This document shows positions 28,461 to 37,164 of a stretch of DNA of 48,726 nucleotides, piece after piece (positions within the stretch are counted from its first letter, which is position 1; each line of letters opens with the position of its first letter). The translations under genes were made by a program, and so were the position numbers. The notes beneath the pieces are model-generated. The model was not told the DNA's origin and made no database searches. It saw only the letters and a list, made by a program, of their open reading frames with translations. Origin of the DNA: Aromatoleum toluolicum (GTDB lineage Bacteria > Pseudomonadota > Gammaproteobacteria > Burkholderiales > Rhodocyclaceae); assembly GCF_012911005.2 (NCBI RefSeq), contig NZ_WTVS01000045.1, forward strand, positions 1-48,726, in the 5' to 3' direction.

Positions 28461-29448
28461 TGGCGTGTTCCTTTACTGAAAGCATGATTTTTCCGATATG
28501 CCGGCTACTCTCCATCAGCGCATGCGCGGCTCCCGCGTCCGCCAGCGGGAAGACCGAATGAATGACCGGCAGGCACTTGCCTTGTTCGAGCAGCGGCCAT
28601 ACCGCGGCTTCAAGCCGGCGTGCGATGTCCGCTTTCTGGTCGTCGCTGCGTGCCCGGAGCGTCGAACCGGTCAGCGTCAGGCGCCGCAACATGATGGGTG
28701 TCGCATCGAAATCGAAATGACTGCCCTCGAGGAATGCAATCTGGAGCAGGCACCCCTCCAGCGCGAGGCAGCGGAGATTCCTTTCGACGTAGGGGGCTCC
28801 GACCATGTCGAGGACGACATCGACACCGCGGCCGGAGGTTTCGCGCGCGATGACCGCGGCAAAATCCTCGCTGCGGTAATTGATCGCCCGCGTCGCGCCT
28901 GCCGCGACGCAGGCCTGCAGTTTTTCCCCGCTCCCGGCGGTGGCATAAACCGTTGCACCGAAGGCATTCCCCAGCTGGATCGCCGTCAGGCCGATGCCGC
29001 TCGATCCGCCATGGACCAGCAGGGACATGCCCGCATCCAGACCAGCGCGGTCGAACACGTTCGCCCACACGGTGAAGTAGTTTTCGGGCAGCGCGGCGGC
29101 CTGCAACATTGTCACTCCCGTCGGAATCGGCAGGCAGTGGCGCGCATCGGTGACACAGAACTCGGCGTAGCCACCGCCCGGCGTGAGCGCACACACGGCA
29201 TCGCCCGGCCTCCACCGTGTGACGCCCTCACCGACGGCAACGATGACACCCGACACCTCGAGCCCAAGCCACGGCGAGGCGCCCGTCGGCGGCGGATACG
29301 ATCCGGAACGCTGCAGCACGTCGGGGCGATTGACGCCGGCGTAATGCACCTCGATCAACACCTGGCCAGCGGCGGGTGACGGACACACATCATCGACGAC
29401 GCGGAGCACGTCCGCGGCGCCGCCCGAACCATGATCGATTCGTTTCAA
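28447..29448 (-). CDS. NAD(P)H:quinone oxidoreductase, zinc-free MDR (PIG3/QOR type)
   Basis: 333 aa. MDR fold without zinc ligands: VHYAGVNRPDVLQRSGSYPPP, GLEVSGVIVAVGEGV, ALPENYFTVWANVFDRAGL and the cofactor loop VHGGSSGIGLTAIQLGNAFGA. The C-terminal part (RHIGKIMLSV) is typical of the PIG3 group. Two starts are possible. TTG at 29448 lies 8 bases after AGGAG, while the ATG at 29469 has no ribosome site and would put AGGAG inside the gene, so I prefer TTG. It may reduce a quinone or act as an enoyl reductase. Confidence 0.85.
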
Positions 29449-29512
29449 GGCAACATCTCCTGAATTCATTGGCCAGGCCGCGCCGGCAACACCGCCGGCG
29501 GCCCGGGATCGC

Positions 29513-30217
29513 CTACATGCCGAGGTAGGCTCGTCTGACGTGGTCGCTGTCGAGCAACTCCTGACCGGTGCCACTCAGCGAGATTTCTCCGTTCTCGAGA
29601 ACGTAGCCGCGGTCGGCGAGCTTCAGCGTGTGGAACACGTTCTGTTCGACGATCAACACGGTGATGCCCTGCGCCGTGATCTTCTCGATGATCTCGAACA
29701 TCATCTCGACCAGCAGCGGCGACAGGCCCAGCGAGGGCTCGTCGAAGATCAACAGTTTCGGGGAAGCCATCATGCCGCGCGCGATGGCAACCATCTGCTG
29801 CTCGCCTCCCGACAGCGAGCCGGCGTGTTGCGCCAGTCGCTCGCGCACGCGCGGAAACATCTCGAGCACTTCCTCGTACCGCTTTGCGACCGTCGAGCGG
29901 GCTGCCTTCTTGTAGGCGCCCATCAGCAGGTTGTCCTTGACCGTCAGGAACGGGAACAGTTGCCGGCCTTCGGGGATCATCGTCAGTCCCCGCTCGACGA
30001 TCTCGTTGGCGGGGCGATTCGAGATATCGGCACCATCGAAGGTGATGCGGCCGCTTTGTGCACGCACGACGCCGCACAGCGTCTTCAACGTCGTGCTCTT
30101 GCCCGCACCATTGACACCGACGATGGTGACGACCTCGCCTCGATTCACTTCGAACGAGATGCCGCGAAGCACTTCGCTTTTGCCGTAGCCGGCCCTCAGA
30201 TCATGCACTTTGAGCAC
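29513..30217 (-). CDS. livF: HAAT-type ABC transporter ATPase, LivF
   Basis: 234 aa, the normal LivF length when started at GTG 30217 (AAGGGG lies 7 bases before it), giving MLKVHDLRAGYGKSEVLRG. Walker A is GVNGAGKST, signature SLSGGEQQMVAIARGMM, Walker B LLIFDEPSLGL. With LivG it powers import of a branched-chain-amino-acid-like or carboxylate substrate. The start overlaps the end of livMG by 17 bp in another frame, so translation is coupled. Confidence 0.93.
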   Translation of the reverse strand: MLKVHDLRAGYGKSEVLRGISFEVNRGEVVTIVGVNGAGKSTTLKTLCGVVRAQSGRITFDGADISNRPANEIVERGLTMIPEGRQLFPFLTVKDNLLMGAYKKAARSTVAKRYEEVLEMFPRVRERLAQHAGSLSGGEQQMVAIARGMMASPKLLIFDEPSLGLSPLLVEMMFEIIEKITAQGITVLIVEQNVFHTLKLADRGYVLENGEISLSGTGQELLDSDHVRRAYLGM

Positions 30218-32078
30218 TTTGATACCCCTTGCCGTCTTGCACACGGATGGCGTCGGTCTTCGTCGCCCGATCCTGCCGTTCGCTACCGCCCGCCCCGGGC
30301 TTTGCGCTTTCATAGCCCTTGCCGAGATACGCCTGGATGACTTCGGTATTGGTCACGACCTCCTGCGGACTGCCGCTCGTCAGCACCTGGCCGGTGTGGA
30401 TCACCAGGATGCGATCGGACAACGCCATCGTCGCCTGCATCAGGTGCTCGATGAGGAGCACCGAAACACCCGAGTCGCGAATCCTGCGTACCATCGCAAT
30501 GGCCTTCTCGACGTCGGACGGATTCAGCCCGGCCATGACTTCGTCGAGGAGCAGCACCTTCGGCCGGGTCGCGAGCGCCCGTGCGACCTCGAGGCGCTTC
30601 AGGCCGCCGACGGTCATGCTCTTCGCTTCGGTTCCGAGCAACGCGCTCAGGTCGGTCAGATCGGCCACCTCGCGGGCAATCTGCTCGGCCTCGGCGCGGC
30701 TCTTTGTGTGCATGAAGGCGCCGAGCATGATGTTCTCCAGCACGCTGAGGCCGGAGAACGGCTGCGCGATCTGGAACGTGCGGCCCACGCCTGCACGGGC
30801 AAACGCATTCGGTGAGGCCGGGCTAAGCCACCCGCCACCATCGCCAGCAATCGTCACCGAACCGCTGTCGGGCCGGATGAAACCTGACAGCTGATTGAAC
30901 ACCGTCGTCTTGCCCGCACCGTTGGGCCCGATGACGCCGAGGATTTCGCCCGAATGCAGCGTCAGTGACACGTCGTCGGTCGCCTTCAGTCCGCCGAAAT
31001 TCTTCTTGAGATGTTCGGCCTTCAGGATCGGCTCGCCCTGCGGCGGCCGCGCAACGTGGTGCAGCTGCGACGTCACCTTGGGCTCGGTGATCGTCCCCAA
31101 CCGAGGCAGGCGGTCGACGAGTCCCCGGACACGGTTGCCGAACTGGCCGACGATACCTCGCGGCATGGTCAGCACAACCACCACGAGGATGACGCCATAA
31201 ATGAAGCCGTGCGTCCCGCTACCGAGGCTGCTCAACCAACCGCGTGCAAGTTCCGCGACCGGCAGCACCAGCACGGTACCCGCCAGCGGGCCCGCCACAC
31301 TGCCAAGTCCGCCAATCAGGGCGAACATCGCAACCTGGATCGAGAGCTCAAGCGAAAAGGCGGCCGATGGTTCGATGAAGGTGAGATACATCGCGTGGAA
31401 GCTGCCCACCATGCTGGTGAGGATTGCGGAGATCACGGCAGCAATGATTTTCACGCGTGTCGTATTGACGCCTACCGCCTGGGCGGCATCCTCACGCTCG
31501 CGCACGGCAACGAGGTAGAAGCCGAGACGCGACTGGCGTACGTACCATGCGACCCACAAGGTGGCGAGCAGGAATCCGAACGCGATCAGCAGGTAGGGCA
31601 GCTTCTCGCGAAAGATCATCCACGGCAGGCCGATGTTCAGCGGCACACTGAGTCCCGCCGAGCCGCCGGTCCAGTTGCCTTGGTGGACCACCAGCAGCTT
31701 GACCACCTCGAGCATCGCAATCGTCACCAGTGCGAAGAACGGTCCGCGCAGCCGGAGGGTCGGATAGCTGATCGCAACCGCAAGCACGGCCGACACGGCA
31801 GCACCCACGAACATGCCGATCCACGGCGACACGCCGAAATTGATGGTCATCAGCACGGCCGTGTAGCTGCCTACACCGTAAAACACGGCATGGCCCAGCG
31901 ACATCTGTCCGGCATAGCCGCCGACCAGGTTCCATGCCGTCGCCAGCGCACCGTAGACACAGATCAGGACGAACAGGTGATAGACGAACGGGGAGTTGAA
32001 CGCCAGCGGCACGAGCACCAGCAACGACAACACCAGCAGGCTCACGTACGTTCGTGGGTGACGCAGATTCGGAATCAT
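30201..32078 (-). CDS. livMG: Fused HAAT permease-ATPase, LivM-LivG
   Basis: 625 aa. Residues about 1-320 are a LivM-type permease with many hydrophobic helices (NLVGGYAGQMSLGHAVFYGVGSY, ALIGGLGSVAGPLAG). Residues about 345-600 are a LivG ATPase (ILGVIGPNGAGKTTVFNQLSG, VGRTFQIAQPFSGLSVLENIM, MTVGGLKRLEVARALAT, VLLLDEVMAGLNP). LivM-LivG fusions are known in this transporter class. The last 40 residues, after the ATPase, contain two similar units (GKGYESAK and GKGYQSAQ). The ATG at 32078 follows AGGAG. Confidence 0.93.
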   Translation of the reverse strand: MIPNLRHPRTYVSLLVLSLLVLVPLAFNSPFVYHLFVLICVYGALATAWNLVGGYAGQMSLGHAVFYGVGSYTAVLMTINFGVSPWIGMFVGAAVSAVLAVAISYPTLRLRGPFFALVTIAMLEVVKLLVVHQGNWTGGSAGLSVPLNIGLPWMIFREKLPYLLIAFGFLLATLWVAWYVRQSRLGFYLVAVREREDAAQAVGVNTTRVKIIAAVISAILTSMVGSFHAMYLTFIEPSAAFSLELSIQVAMFALIGGLGSVAGPLAGTVLVLPVAELARGWLSSLGSGTHGFIYGVILVVVVLTMPRGIVGQFGNRVRGLVDRLPRLGTITEPKVTSQLHHVARPPQGEPILKAEHLKKNFGGLKATDDVSLTLHSGEILGVIGPNGAGKTTVFNQLSGFIRPDSGSVTIAGDGGGWLSPASPNAFARAGVGRTFQIAQPFSGLSVLENIMLGAFMHTKSRAEAEQIAREVADLTDLSALLGTEAKSMTVGGLKRLEVARALATRPKVLLLDEVMAGLNPSDVEKAIAMVRRIRDSGVSVLLIEHLMQATMALSDRILVIHTGQVLTSGSPQEVVTNTEVIQAYLGKGYESAKPGAGGSERQDRATKTDAIRVQDGKGYQSAQSA

Positions 32079-32092
32079 TGTGCGCACTCCTG

Positions 32093-32965
32093 TTATTCCG
32101 ATCCGCGCCCCAGGCCAAGCAGACCGGTCGGGCGAACCACGAGAATGAGGATGAAGATGACGAAATAGACGACCTCTTTCAGGTCGGGCGAGATGTAGTA
32201 ACCCGCAAGGCTGTCGACCAGACCGATCAGCAGGGCACCGATCAACGCGCCGTAAAGGCTCCCCATGCCGCCGAGCACGACGACGACAAATGCCGTCAGC
32301 GTGAAATAGCTGCCAACGGTGGGGAACACCGGGTACTGCGTCGACAGCAGGGCCGCAGCAAGACCAACGCATGCCGCCCCGAGCCCGAATGCGTAGACGT
32401 ACATGCGGTCGACATTCACGCCCATCAGGCTGGCCGCATAGCGGTGCTGCGACACCGCGCGAAAGGCCCGCCCGACGTAAGTGCGCTGCAGGAACACGTG
32501 CAGGCCGCCGACCAGTGCGATAGCCATCAGGAAGGTCACCAGCTGGCCGCTGACGATACTCAGCTCTCCCAGCTGAAAACTCTCCGCACCGAATCCCGGC
32601 GAGATCTGTCTGACGTCCGCACCGAAAATCAGCAGCCCCAGATTGAGGAGGGCCGTGGAGACGCCAACGGTCGCAAAGATCTGAATGTGCGGATCCGCCT
32701 TGAGCAGCGGCTGAATGACGAAGCGCTGAATCACTGCGCCGGTCACGAACAGCATCAGGGCGACCGGAATGGCGGAAACATACGGATGCCAGCCGAGTTG
32801 CTGCGACGCCAGGAACACCGCGTACATCCCGATCATCAACAGCTCGCCGTGCGCAAAGTTGACGACGCGTACGACGCCGAAAATCAGGGTCAGGCCGATG
32901 CTGATGATCGCGTAGGCACCACCGAGCAACAGGCCATTTACGATCAATTGAAGGAAGATATCCAT
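32093..32965 (-). CDS. livH: HAAT-type ABC transporter permease, LivH
   Basis: 290 aa, about eight transmembrane segments. Conserved pieces include LLLGGAYAIISIGLTLIFGVVRVVNFAHGEL at the N-terminus (cited as region about residues 12-43) and GMGSLYGALIGALLIGLVDSL near the C-terminus. It pairs with LivM in the inner membrane. Its ATG at 32965 follows AAGGAG at 5 bases. A 12-bp-arm hairpin lies between it and the binding-protein gene, which may lower expression of livH and the downstream genes relative to the binding protein. Confidence 0.93.
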   Translation of the reverse strand: MDIFLQLIVNGLLLGGAYAIISIGLTLIFGVVRVVNFAHGELLMIGMYAVFLASQQLGWHPYVSAIPVALMLFVTGAVIQRFVIQPLLKADPHIQIFATVGVSTALLNLGLLIFGADVRQISPGFGAESFQLGELSIVSGQLVTFLMAIALVGGLHVFLQRTYVGRAFRAVSQHRYAASLMGVNVDRMYVYAFGLGAACVGLAAALLSTQYPVFPTVGSYFTLTAFVVVVLGGMGSLYGALIGALLIGLVDSLAGYYISPDLKEVVYFVIFILILVVRPTGLLGLGRGSE

Positions 32966-32980
32966 TTCGGCTCCTTGTCC

Positions 32981-33013
32981 CGACGTATCGACCGGAAGCC
33001 CGTCGATACGTCG
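32981..33013. repeat. Hairpin between the binding-protein gene and livH
   Basis: CGACGTATCGAC (32981-32992) and GTCGATACGTCG (33002-33013) form perfect 12-bp arms around a 9-nt loop. No T-run follows, so it is more likely an mRNA-stabilising or attenuating structure than a full terminator. It would favour extra binding protein over permease, as is usual in such operons. Confidence 0.6.
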
Positions 33014-33031
33014 AAACCTGGGTTTATCCGG

Positions 33032-34246
33032 TCAGCGGCCGACCACCGGCTCGCTGACAGCCACTTCCTTCGGGAATACCGTGACCAGCTTGCCGTTCTG
33101 CCACTGCATCAGGTTGGCCTTGGCCTGGCGATTCTGTCCGTCCTCGCCAAACTCGAAACCCCAGCCGCTTGCCGTTGAGCCAACGGGTTTCTTGTAGGCC
33201 ATGACGGCCCCGCGGATCTTGTCCTTGTCGGTCGAGCCTGCGGCAGCCAGCACATCCAGGAATGCCTTCGCGCCGACGTAATTCGTCAGGCTATGGCCCG
33301 AGCGCGGCGCGGTGCCATAGCGCTTGGTGTACAAGGCGACGAAACTCTTCAGGCCCGGCGCGCCTTCCTCACGCGTTTCATACTGGGTGAAGTCGACGTT
33401 GAACGCACCGTTGAGGGTTTCGCCCAAAGCTGTCGCGGTATCCGCCATCGAGTAGCCGCCACCGGCGCCGATCAAGGCCTTCGGCTTGAAGCCGGCCGCC
33501 TTGGCCTGATTGAAGAACAGGATCGTGTCGTTCTGGTAGGAGGTCTGCATAACAACGTCGGCCTTCGCCCCTTTTAGCCGCAGGATCAGGGAAGACAGAT
33601 CGACGGTCTTCGCCGAATACGGCAGGATCTCGACGACGTTCAGCCCGTCGCGGGCCGCCTTCTCCTTCTGGAATCCGGAAATGGTCGTGCCGTAGAGGCT
33701 GTCCTCATGGATGATCGCGATCTTCAGCGATTTCGGATCGACCTTCAGGGCCGGCGCAATGACGTGCGTCACCGCATCCACCATCCCCTCCGCGAAGTTC
33801 TTCGCGGTCGGGTTGCTGCGGAACACATACTTGTAACCGCGTCCGGTTACGGAGTCGGAGACCGCACCGAGTTCAAAGTAGGGCACGCCCGCCAGTTCGG
33901 TAACCTGTGTGGCCGCAAAGGCGAGCGCCGAAGAATAGCTGCCGAAGATCGCCGAGACCCCTTCGACCGAAGTCAGCCGGCGCGCCTCGCCGACCGCCTG
34001 GTTCGCATCCACGGCATCCGCCTTCACCAGCGCGATCTTCTGCCCGTTGATGCCGCCGGCGGCGTTGCGCTCCTCGACCGCCAGTTCAAGACCGCGGTAG
34101 CTCTCATTGCCGAGGAGCGCCAGGCCGCCACTGAACGGGTATAACGCACCCACCTTGAGGTCGGCGGCAGCAACCGAACCGGCCGCAATCAGCGACATGC
34201 CGAAGCCGGCACACAGCGACAGACACTTCCGTGCGAATGTTTTCAT
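33032..34246 (-). CDS. HAAT-type periplasmic substrate-binding protein
   Basis: 404 aa beginning with a signal peptide (KTFARKCLSLCAGFGMSLIAAGSVAAA). The mature part is a type I periplasmic-binding fold: LKVGALYPFSGGLALLGNES, GGINGQKIALVKADAVDANQAVGEARRL and IFGSYSSALAFAATQVTE (cited as regions). It is a LivK relative, but members of this class bind amino acids, aromatic acids, urea, amides or polyol acids, so the substrate is open. The ATG at 34246 follows GGAGGAG. First gene of the leftward unit; its promoter is covered by LacI-type operators. Confidence 0.9.
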   Translation of the reverse strand: MKTFARKCLSLCAGFGMSLIAAGSVAAADLKVGALYPFSGGLALLGNESYRGLELAVEERNAAGGINGQKIALVKADAVDANQAVGEARRLTSVEGVSAIFGSYSSALAFAATQVTELAGVPYFELGAVSDSVTGRGYKYVFRSNPTAKNFAEGMVDAVTHVIAPALKVDPKSLKIAIIHEDSLYGTTISGFQKEKAARDGLNVVEILPYSAKTVDLSSLILRLKGAKADVVMQTSYQNDTILFFNQAKAAGFKPKALIGAGGGYSMADTATALGETLNGAFNVDFTQYETREEGAPGLKSFVALYTKRYGTAPRSGHSLTNYVGAKAFLDVLAAAGSTDKDKIRGAVMAYKKPVGSTASGWGFEFGEDGQNRQAKANLMQWQNGKLVTVFPKEVAVSEPVVGR

Positions 34247-34293
34247 AAACGTCTCCTCCTCACGATTTCACGATGTTCGCGACACTCATTAAT

Positions 34294-34305
34294 TGAAGCG
34301 CTTTA
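34294..34305. promoter_or_regulatory. LacI-type operator O1 (livK side)
   Basis: TGAAGCGCTTTA is 11/12 identical to the perfect palindrome TGAAGCGCTTCA at 34359-34370. It overlaps the candidate -10 and start site of the binding-protein gene, so a bound repressor would block RNA polymerase. The central GCGC step is the usual mark of LacI-family operators. Confidence 0.75.
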
Positions 34306-34330
34306 TAGTTGCAACTTGCATGTGCTTCAA
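34302..34330 (-). promoter_or_regulatory. Candidate promoter of the livK-etfA unit
   Basis: Reading leftward, TTGAAG (34330-34325) and TATAAA (34307-34302) are separated by exactly 17 bp. The start site would fall near 34296, giving a leader of about 50 nt before the ATG at 34246. O1 overlaps the -10. Confidence 0.6.
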
Positions 34331-34358
34331 CGTATAAAGAGATTAGCACACCTTTTTT

Positions 34359-34370
34359 TGAAGCGCTTCA
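34359..34370. promoter_or_regulatory. LacI-type operator O2 (livK side)
   Basis: A perfect palindrome, TGAAGCGCTTCA, between the -35 of the leftward unit and the lacI gene. Its centre is 65 bp from that of O1, about six helical turns, which suits looping by a LacI tetramer or binding by two dimers. It may also mediate autoregulation of the regulator. Confidence 0.8.
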
Positions 34371-34499
34371 TTTTTTTAATTCGATGCCGTTAACAAATTT
34401 TCCGGGCTATCATCACAGCGTAGATGAAGGCATCTCCGCGGCAACGTAACAGCGTTACTCATACACAGTGGACATCCACACACCCAGCTGAACAAGGCA

Positions 34500-35525
34500 A
34501 TGCCAAAACAGACCAGACCCGCCACCCTGGAAGATGTTGCACGTCTCGCAGGCGTCTCGTTGGGCAGTGCGTCGCGCGCGCTGTCGATACCTGAAGCCGT
34601 GAAGCCAAAGACGCTGACCAAGGTCATGACCGCCGTGTCACAACTTGGCTATGTGCGCAATGGTGCCGCCAGGGCCCTGGCATCGCGCAAAACACACACG
34701 ATTGCGGCGATCTATCCGACGCTGAAAAACCCGACGTACGCCAACTCGGTCGACTCGCTGCAGCAGACCTTGTCCAGCGTGGGCTACCAACTCGTCATTG
34801 GCAGCCATGAATACAGCGTCGAGCGCGAGATCAACGTGGTGCGAGCGATTGTCGAGAACAGCATCGACGGCATCATCCTCGTCGGCGCGGACCACGATGA
34901 AGAAGTGTTCCGGCTGATCCGCCAGCGCAATCTCCCTTATGTCCTGACGTGGTCGGTCGATGAGAGCGACTATCAGCACAAGGTCGGCTTCTCGAATCAC
35001 GTTGCCGCGTACGAGATGGCGAAGCGCGTCCTCGCGATAGGCCACACGCGCATCGCGCTGTGTGGCGGGCCGACCATCCACAACGAACGCGCCCGCGCTC
35101 GAATCGCGGGCACACTCGCGGCGATCCGCGAAGCGGGACTGGAGGTGCCACCCCACTGGATCATCGAAGCACCGTTCTCACTCGAAGGCGGGAGTGAGGT
35201 GATTGCCAAGCTATGGCAATCAGCTGACCGGCCGACGGCGCTGATGTGCGGCACCGACCTGCACGCCATTGGCGCACTGCACGAATGCAGGCTGCGGGGC
35301 ATCGAGGTGCCGAAAACCCTCTCCGTAACCGGCTTCGACGATATCGAATTCGCCCGCATCGCGACGCCCCCCCTCACGACGGTGCGGGTACCGATCACCG
35401 AGATCGGGGTGCACACCGCCCACAAGATCGTCGCGCTGATCGAAGATCGGCCGCAGGGAGATGAACCCCTGCTGTTGACGCAGATCGTCGAGCGCGAAAG
35501 CCTCGCCGCACCGCCGGCACAGTAA
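34500..35525 (+). CDS. LacI-family transcriptional regulator
   Basis: 341 aa. The N-terminal HTH and hinge (TLEDVARLAGVSLGSASRAL, then YVRNGAARALASRKTHTIA) precede a periplasmic-binding-like effector domain (AIYPTLKNPTYANSV, GIILVGADHDEEV, GFDDIEFARIATPPLTTVRVP). It lacks a leucine-rich tetramerisation tail of the LacI kind; the chain ends shortly after the core. It stands between the two leftward operons and is divergent from the first. The four TGAAGCGCTTCA-like sites upstream of these operons are its presumed targets. The effector is unknown. Confidence 0.92.
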   Translation: MPKQTRPATLEDVARLAGVSLGSASRALSIPEAVKPKTLTKVMTAVSQLGYVRNGAARALASRKTHTIAAIYPTLKNPTYANSVDSLQQTLSSVGYQLVIGSHEYSVEREINVVRAIVENSIDGIILVGADHDEEVFRLIRQRNLPYVLTWSVDESDYQHKVGFSNHVAAYEMAKRVLAIGHTRIALCGGPTIHNERARARIAGTLAAIREAGLEVPPHWIIEAPFSLEGGSEVIAKLWQSADRPTALMCGTDLHAIGALHECRLRGIEVPKTLSVTGFDDIEFARIATPPLTTVRVPITEIGVHTAHKIVALIEDRPQGDEPLLLTQIVERESLAAPPAQ

Positions 35526-35559
35526 GCCGGCGAGGGCGCGGCGAGGTGCGGCGCGCGAT

Positions 35560-37157
35560 TCAGCCGCGGCTGGCATCCTCCAGAATCAGGTCCGCCGCCT
35601 TCTCGGCCACCATCATCACGGCCGCCTGGGTGTTCCCGGAAACCATTTTGGGCATCACCGAGGCATCGACGACGCGTAGTCCGGCGAGCCCGCGCACGCG
35701 CAGGCGCAGGTCGACCACGGCATCGTCGTCTTCTCCCATGCGGCACGTGCCGATCGGGTGATAGATCGTCTGGCCGTTCGCACGCGCAAACTCGACCCAG
35801 TCGGCATCGCTGACGACGTCGCTGCCGGGACTCATCTCATGCTCGATGTACTTTCGCAGCGCCGGCCGCCCGACGATGCGTCGTGCAATCTCCATGCCGC
35901 GCACCATACACTGCTGGTCGACCTCTGAAGCGAGGAAGTTCGGGCGGATCACCGGCCCCGCGTGAGGGTCGGCCGAGCGGGCGTGAATGCTGCCGACCGA
36001 CTCGGGGCGCAATTGGGTCACGCCGATCGTCATGCCGGGGGCCCGGTCGAGGATCCGCTCCGCCGCGTTGGCGTAACTCGCATGCACGAAGAAGTACTGC
36101 ACGTCGGGCGTCGGCAGATCGGGCCGAGTCCGCACGAACCCGTGCACCAGGCCGGTCCCCAGCGTCAGGATGCCCGTACGGCGAGTGAAATATTCGGCCA
36201 CCGCCAGCGCAAGGCGCCATCCACGCGCCATCTCGTTCAGCGTCACGGTATTCCTAACGCGCCAGTTCATTCGCGTCGCGAAATGGTCGATGTAGTTCTC
36301 GCCGACGCCAGCGAGCGGGTGCAGCACCGGAATCCCCAATGATTGCAGCAACGCAGGCCTGCCGATGCCGGAGAGCTCGAGAATTTGCGGCGTCTGGACC
36401 GCACCGGCGGCCATGACCACCTCGACCTTCGCCTGCACCGTGACTTCCCGCTCACCCACGCGATAGGTCACGCCGACACAACGCCGCCCGTCAAGATTCA
36501 AGCGAAGCACATGGGCATTGGTCACGATGCACAGATTGCCACGCCGGCGTGCCGGCTTCAGGTAGCCATCGACGACACTCCAGCGGCGGCCACGGTGCTG
36601 GGCGACCTGATAGTAGCCAAAACCGTCCTGCCGGCCGGCGTTGTAATCCTCGTTCAGAGCATGCCCGTCTTCACGCGCAGCGTGCAGGAAGGCATCGGCG
36701 ATCGGAAAGCGCTCATCCACGCGTGACAGATTCATCGGACCGTCATGGCCTCGCCGCTCGTCGCCTTCCTGGTAGCTTTCGAGCTTCCTGAAATACGGCT
36801 CGACGTCGCGCGCCCCCACCCACGGGCCCCGGCCTGCTCCCATGAATCATAGTCCTCGGGCTGACCACGGGCGTAGATCATCCCGTTGATCAGGGTCGAT
36901 CCGCCGAGGCCCTTGCCACGTGGCACGGCGATCTTGCGGCGCAGCGTGTTGTCCTCGGGTTCGGTCTCGAAGCACCAGTTGAATTTGCGATTGGTCAGCA
37001 GCTTGCTGAAGCCAGCCGGGATGGGAATCCACATGCTGCGTGCCTCGCCACCGGCTTCGAGCATCAAGACGCGGAAGCGCCCCGATGCGGTCAAACGGTT
37101 GGCCAGAATGCAGCCGGCAGTCCCGCCGCCGACGATGATGTAGTCAAATTGGTCCAT
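35560..37157 (-). pseudogene. GMC-family FAD alcohol dehydrogenase with a +1 frameshift
   Basis: The N-terminal part (from ATG 37157, MDQFDYIIVGGGTAGC, through PRGKGLGGSTLINGMIYARG) and the C-terminal part (ARDVEPYFRKLE to the end, with HPIGTCRMGEDDD and SGNTQAAVMMVAEKAADLI) lie in different frames. The break maps to a C5 run at 36813-36817 (G5 on the coding strand): removing one base restores the family sequence RGWGARDVEPYFRK. The repaired protein would be about 531 aa, normal for choline-dehydrogenase-like GMC enzymes that oxidise primary or secondary alcohols. Active-site His and Asn are present. It is either a true mutation or a homopolymer sequencing error. It is the last gene of the ALDH unit, 7 bp after the FAD dehydrogenase gene. 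Confidence 0.85.
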
Positions 37158-37164
37158 GGCACCG

